13,724 nucleotides of DNA from an uncultured Oscillospiraceae bacterium. Lineage in GTDB: Bacteria; Bacillota; Clostridia; Oscillospirales; Acutalibacteraceae. The notes under the pieces are model-generated. The model was not told the DNA's origin, did not search any database, and saw nothing but the letters and a program-made list of their open reading frames with translations. Within the stretch, counting starts at the first letter, position 1. Each line of letters begins with the position of its first letter. Below, piece after piece: positions 12,010-13,724 of this stretch. Made by a program: the position numbers and the translations under genes. The stretch lies in the NCBI GenBank assembly GCA_900549055.1, contig URNB01000051.1, positions 1-13,724 of the forward strand, read 5' to 3'.

Positions 12010-13185
12010 ATGAGTGAAAAAATCAAACTGGGAATTATAGGTGTAGGCAACATGGGTTCTTCCCACGCAAAGAATATTGTCGGCGGGGAATGCCCCGATT
12101 TTGAGCTTGTTGCCGTGGCGGATATTAAACCGCAAAGACTTGAATGGGCAAAAAGTGAGCTGTCGCCCGATATTCATTGCTTTGAAACAGCAGAAGAAAT
12201 GCTTGACAGCGGGTTTATAAACGCCTGTATGGTTTGTGTGCCGCACTATGATCATCCGAAATACGCAATTGAGTGTATGAAACGCGGAATACACGTTATG
12301 GTGGAAAAGCCCGCAGGTGTTTATACAAAGCAGGTGCGCGAAATGAACGAGGAGGCGAAAAAGCACCCCGACGTTGTTTTCGGTATGATGTTTAATCAGC
12401 GTACAAACTGCATTTACCGCAAAATGCGGGAGCTTGTGCAAAGCGGTGTGTACGGAAATATCCGCCGCACCAACTGGATAATAACAAACTGGTATCGCCC
12501 GCAGGCATATTACGATTCGGGCGATTGGCGCGCCACATGGTCGGGCGAGGGCGGAGGAGTGCTTTTAAACCAGTGCCCCCATCAGCTTGATTTATGGCAG
12601 TGGATATGCGGTATGCCGAAAAAGGTGGAGGCGCATCTGCATTACGGAATGTGGCACAATATCGAGGTTGAGGACGACGTTACCACCTATGTTGAGTATG
12701 AAAACGGCGCAACGGGCGTGTTTATTACCTCAACAGGCGATGCGCACGGTACAAACCGCTTTGAAATTCAGCTTGACAAGGCTAAAATGGTGGCAGAGGG
12801 CGACCGCCTTACCGTGCTTGAATACGATATGACAGAGCAGGAGTTTTCAAAAACAAATACCAATCCGTTTGGAATGGTAGGCGCGCACGAGGTTGACCCT
12901 CAGCTTGACGGTGAAAATCCCCAGCACAAGGGCGTTATAAACGCGTGGGGCGGCGCAATACTTCGCGGCGAACCGCTTATAGCAGGCGGAGAAGAGGGCA
13001 TAAACGGGCTTACCCTTTCAAACGCAATGCACCTATCCTCTTGGCTCGGCAGGGAAATAACTCTTCCGTTTGACGAGGATTTGTATTATACTGAGCTTAT
13101 GAAGCGCGCAGCAACCTCAAAACGCAAAACAGACGTTAAAGAAGTGGTTGCGGATACAAGCAGCACATACGCGGGAAGCAAATAA
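12010..13185 (+). CDS. Gfo/Idh/MocA-family NAD(P)-dependent oxidoreductase
   Basis: A 391-residue protein with an N-terminal Rossmann fold (LGIIGVGNMGSSH, 7-19), the family EKP motif (99-101) with the catalytic-type Lys100, and a C-terminal alpha/beta domain. The active-site helix reads GGGVLLNQCPHQLDLWQW (181-198): the usual D-x-G-x-H becomes N-Q-C-P-H, keeping His191. TNWYRPQAYYDSGDWRATW (159-177) is shared with the next gene. Members oxidise or reduce sugar hydroxyls, inositols, aldoses and 3-keto-glycosides. GGGAG stands seven bases before the ATG, which lies 12 bases after the previous stop, so it belongs to the operon. Substrate unknown; sugar or glycoside oxidation at C3 is a reasonable guess from context. 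Confidence 0.85.
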   Translation: MSEKIKLGIIGVGNMGSSHAKNIVGGECPDFELVAVADIKPQRLEWAKSELSPDIHCFETAEEMLDSGFINACMVCVPHYDHPKYAIECMKRGIHVMVEKPAGVYTKQVREMNEEAKKHPDVVFGMMFNQRTNCIYRKMRELVQSGVYGNIRRTNWIITNWYRPQAYYDSGDWRATWSGEGGGVLLNQCPHQLDLWQWICGMPKKVEAHLHYGMWHNIEVEDDVTTYVEYENGATGVFITSTGDAHGTNRFEIQLDKAKMVAEGDRLTVLEYDMTEQEFSKTNTNPFGMVGAHEVDPQLDGENPQHKGVINAWGGAILRGEPLIAGGEEGINGLTLSNAMHLSSWLGREITLPFDEDLYYTELMKRAATSKRKTDVKEVVADTSSTYAGSK

Positions 13186-13209
13186 AAGGTTAAGAGAGCA
13201 GGGCTTATT

Positions 13210-13724
13210 ATGAACGGGGTAAAGGTAGGAATTATCGGCATCGGGAATATGGGCTCTGCTCATTTGCGTATGATTACGGGCGGTAATATTCCGGATATGA
13301 CGGTTACCGCTGTTTGCGATATTGATACCGAAAAGCTTAATGCGGCAAGGAACACGTATCCTGCTTTGAGAGTATTTGAGGATTATACCGACCTTTTAAA
13401 AAATTCGGATACAAATGCGGTTATAATAGCCGTGCCGCACCCGCTGCATGCGAAAATTGCAATTGAAGCCTTTAAATACGGCAAGCATATGCTTGTTGAA
13501 AAGCCTCTTGATATTACCGTTTCGGCAGCCGAGGATTTATGTGCGGCGGCTGAAAAAAGCGGCAAGGTATTCGCAATAATGTTAAATCAGCGCACAAACG
13601 GGCTTTTCCGCAAGGCACGCGAAATTGTAAAGAGCGGTGAGTTGGGGGAAATAAAGCGCTCGGTTTGGATTATAACAAACTGGTACAGAACCCAAAGCTA
13701 TTACGATTCGGGCTCTTGGCGCGC
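13210..13724 (+). CDS. Second Gfo/Idh/MocA-family oxidoreductase (3' end outside window)
   Basis: An open frame from the ATG at 13210 to the window edge (171 complete codons, no stop). It begins MNGVKVGIIGIGNMGSAHLR, a Rossmann NAD(P)-binding loop, has the EKP motif (LVEKPLD) and NQRTNGLFRKAREIVKSGE, and runs off in TNWYRTQSYYDSGSWR. The same blocks appear in the preceding gene, so the two are tandem paralogues, clearly diverged (roughly half the residues agree by eye). AGGG lies six bases before the ATG, and the gap to the previous stop is 24 bases. The catalytic histidine region is outside the window. Two such enzymes side by side suggest sequential or paired redox steps on related sugars. 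Confidence 0.85.
   Translation, partial: MNGVKVGIIGIGNMGSAHLRMITGGNIPDMTVTAVCDIDTEKLNAARNTYPALRVFEDYTDLLKNSDTNAVIIAVPHPLHAKIAIEAFKYGKHMLVEKPLDITVSAAEDLCAAAEKSGKVFAIMLNQRTNGLFRKAREIVKSGELGEIKRSVWIITNWYRTQSYYDSGSWR

Overview
The window looks like chromosomal DNA from an anaerobic, gut-type member of the Firmicutes (Clostridia; Ruminococcaceae/Lachnospiraceae-like). The reasons are strong GGAGG-type ribosome binding sites, consensus TTGACA/TATAAT promoters, a DUF3789-type micropeptide and an ICE-type ParB of the kind found in clostridial conjugative elements, and a short-chain-dehydrogenase version of fructuronate reductase. This is inferred from gene content; no rRNA or tRNA is present to confirm it.

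Left part (about 1-4060): a worn patch of accessory DNA that resembles the remains of an integrative element. It holds a parB-like gene whose 5' end is broken into several frames, a lipoprotein whose CAP/SCP domain is cut short, a complete DUF234-type AAA ATPase on the minus strand with its own promoter and a palindromic operator candidate, a 39-residue DUF3789-like peptide, a bidirectional terminator, a complete YefM-YoeB toxin-antitoxin pair with a textbook promoter/operator, and a small plus-strand gene that appears frameshifted. A 20-bp sequence built on two GTGCAC-type hexamers occurs once in parB and once in the lipoprotein gene, in different reading frames.

Right part (about 4140-13724): a carbohydrate-utilisation locus. 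On the minus strand are a cytoplasmic GH2 beta-mannosidase-like glycosidase and an AraC-family regulator. Diverging from the regulator on the plus strand is a tightly packed operon: uxaC (glucuronate isomerase), uxuA (mannonate dehydratase), an SDR-type fructuronate reductase (uxuB-like), a TIM-barrel sugar isomerase/epimerase, and two tandem Gfo/Idh/MocA oxidoreductases, the second cut by the window end. The first three genes convert D-glucuronate through D-fructuronate and D-mannonate to 2-keto-3-deoxygluconate. KDG kinase, KDPG aldolase and a transporter are not in the window.

The most interesting idea is that the isomerase-fold protein plus the two Gfo/Idh/MocA enzymes form an oxidative, non-hydrolytic glycoside-cleaving module (3-keto intermediate, elimination, re-reduction) feeding glucuronate into the Ashwell-type pathway, alongside the hydrolytic GH2 enzyme. 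This is inference from family and context.
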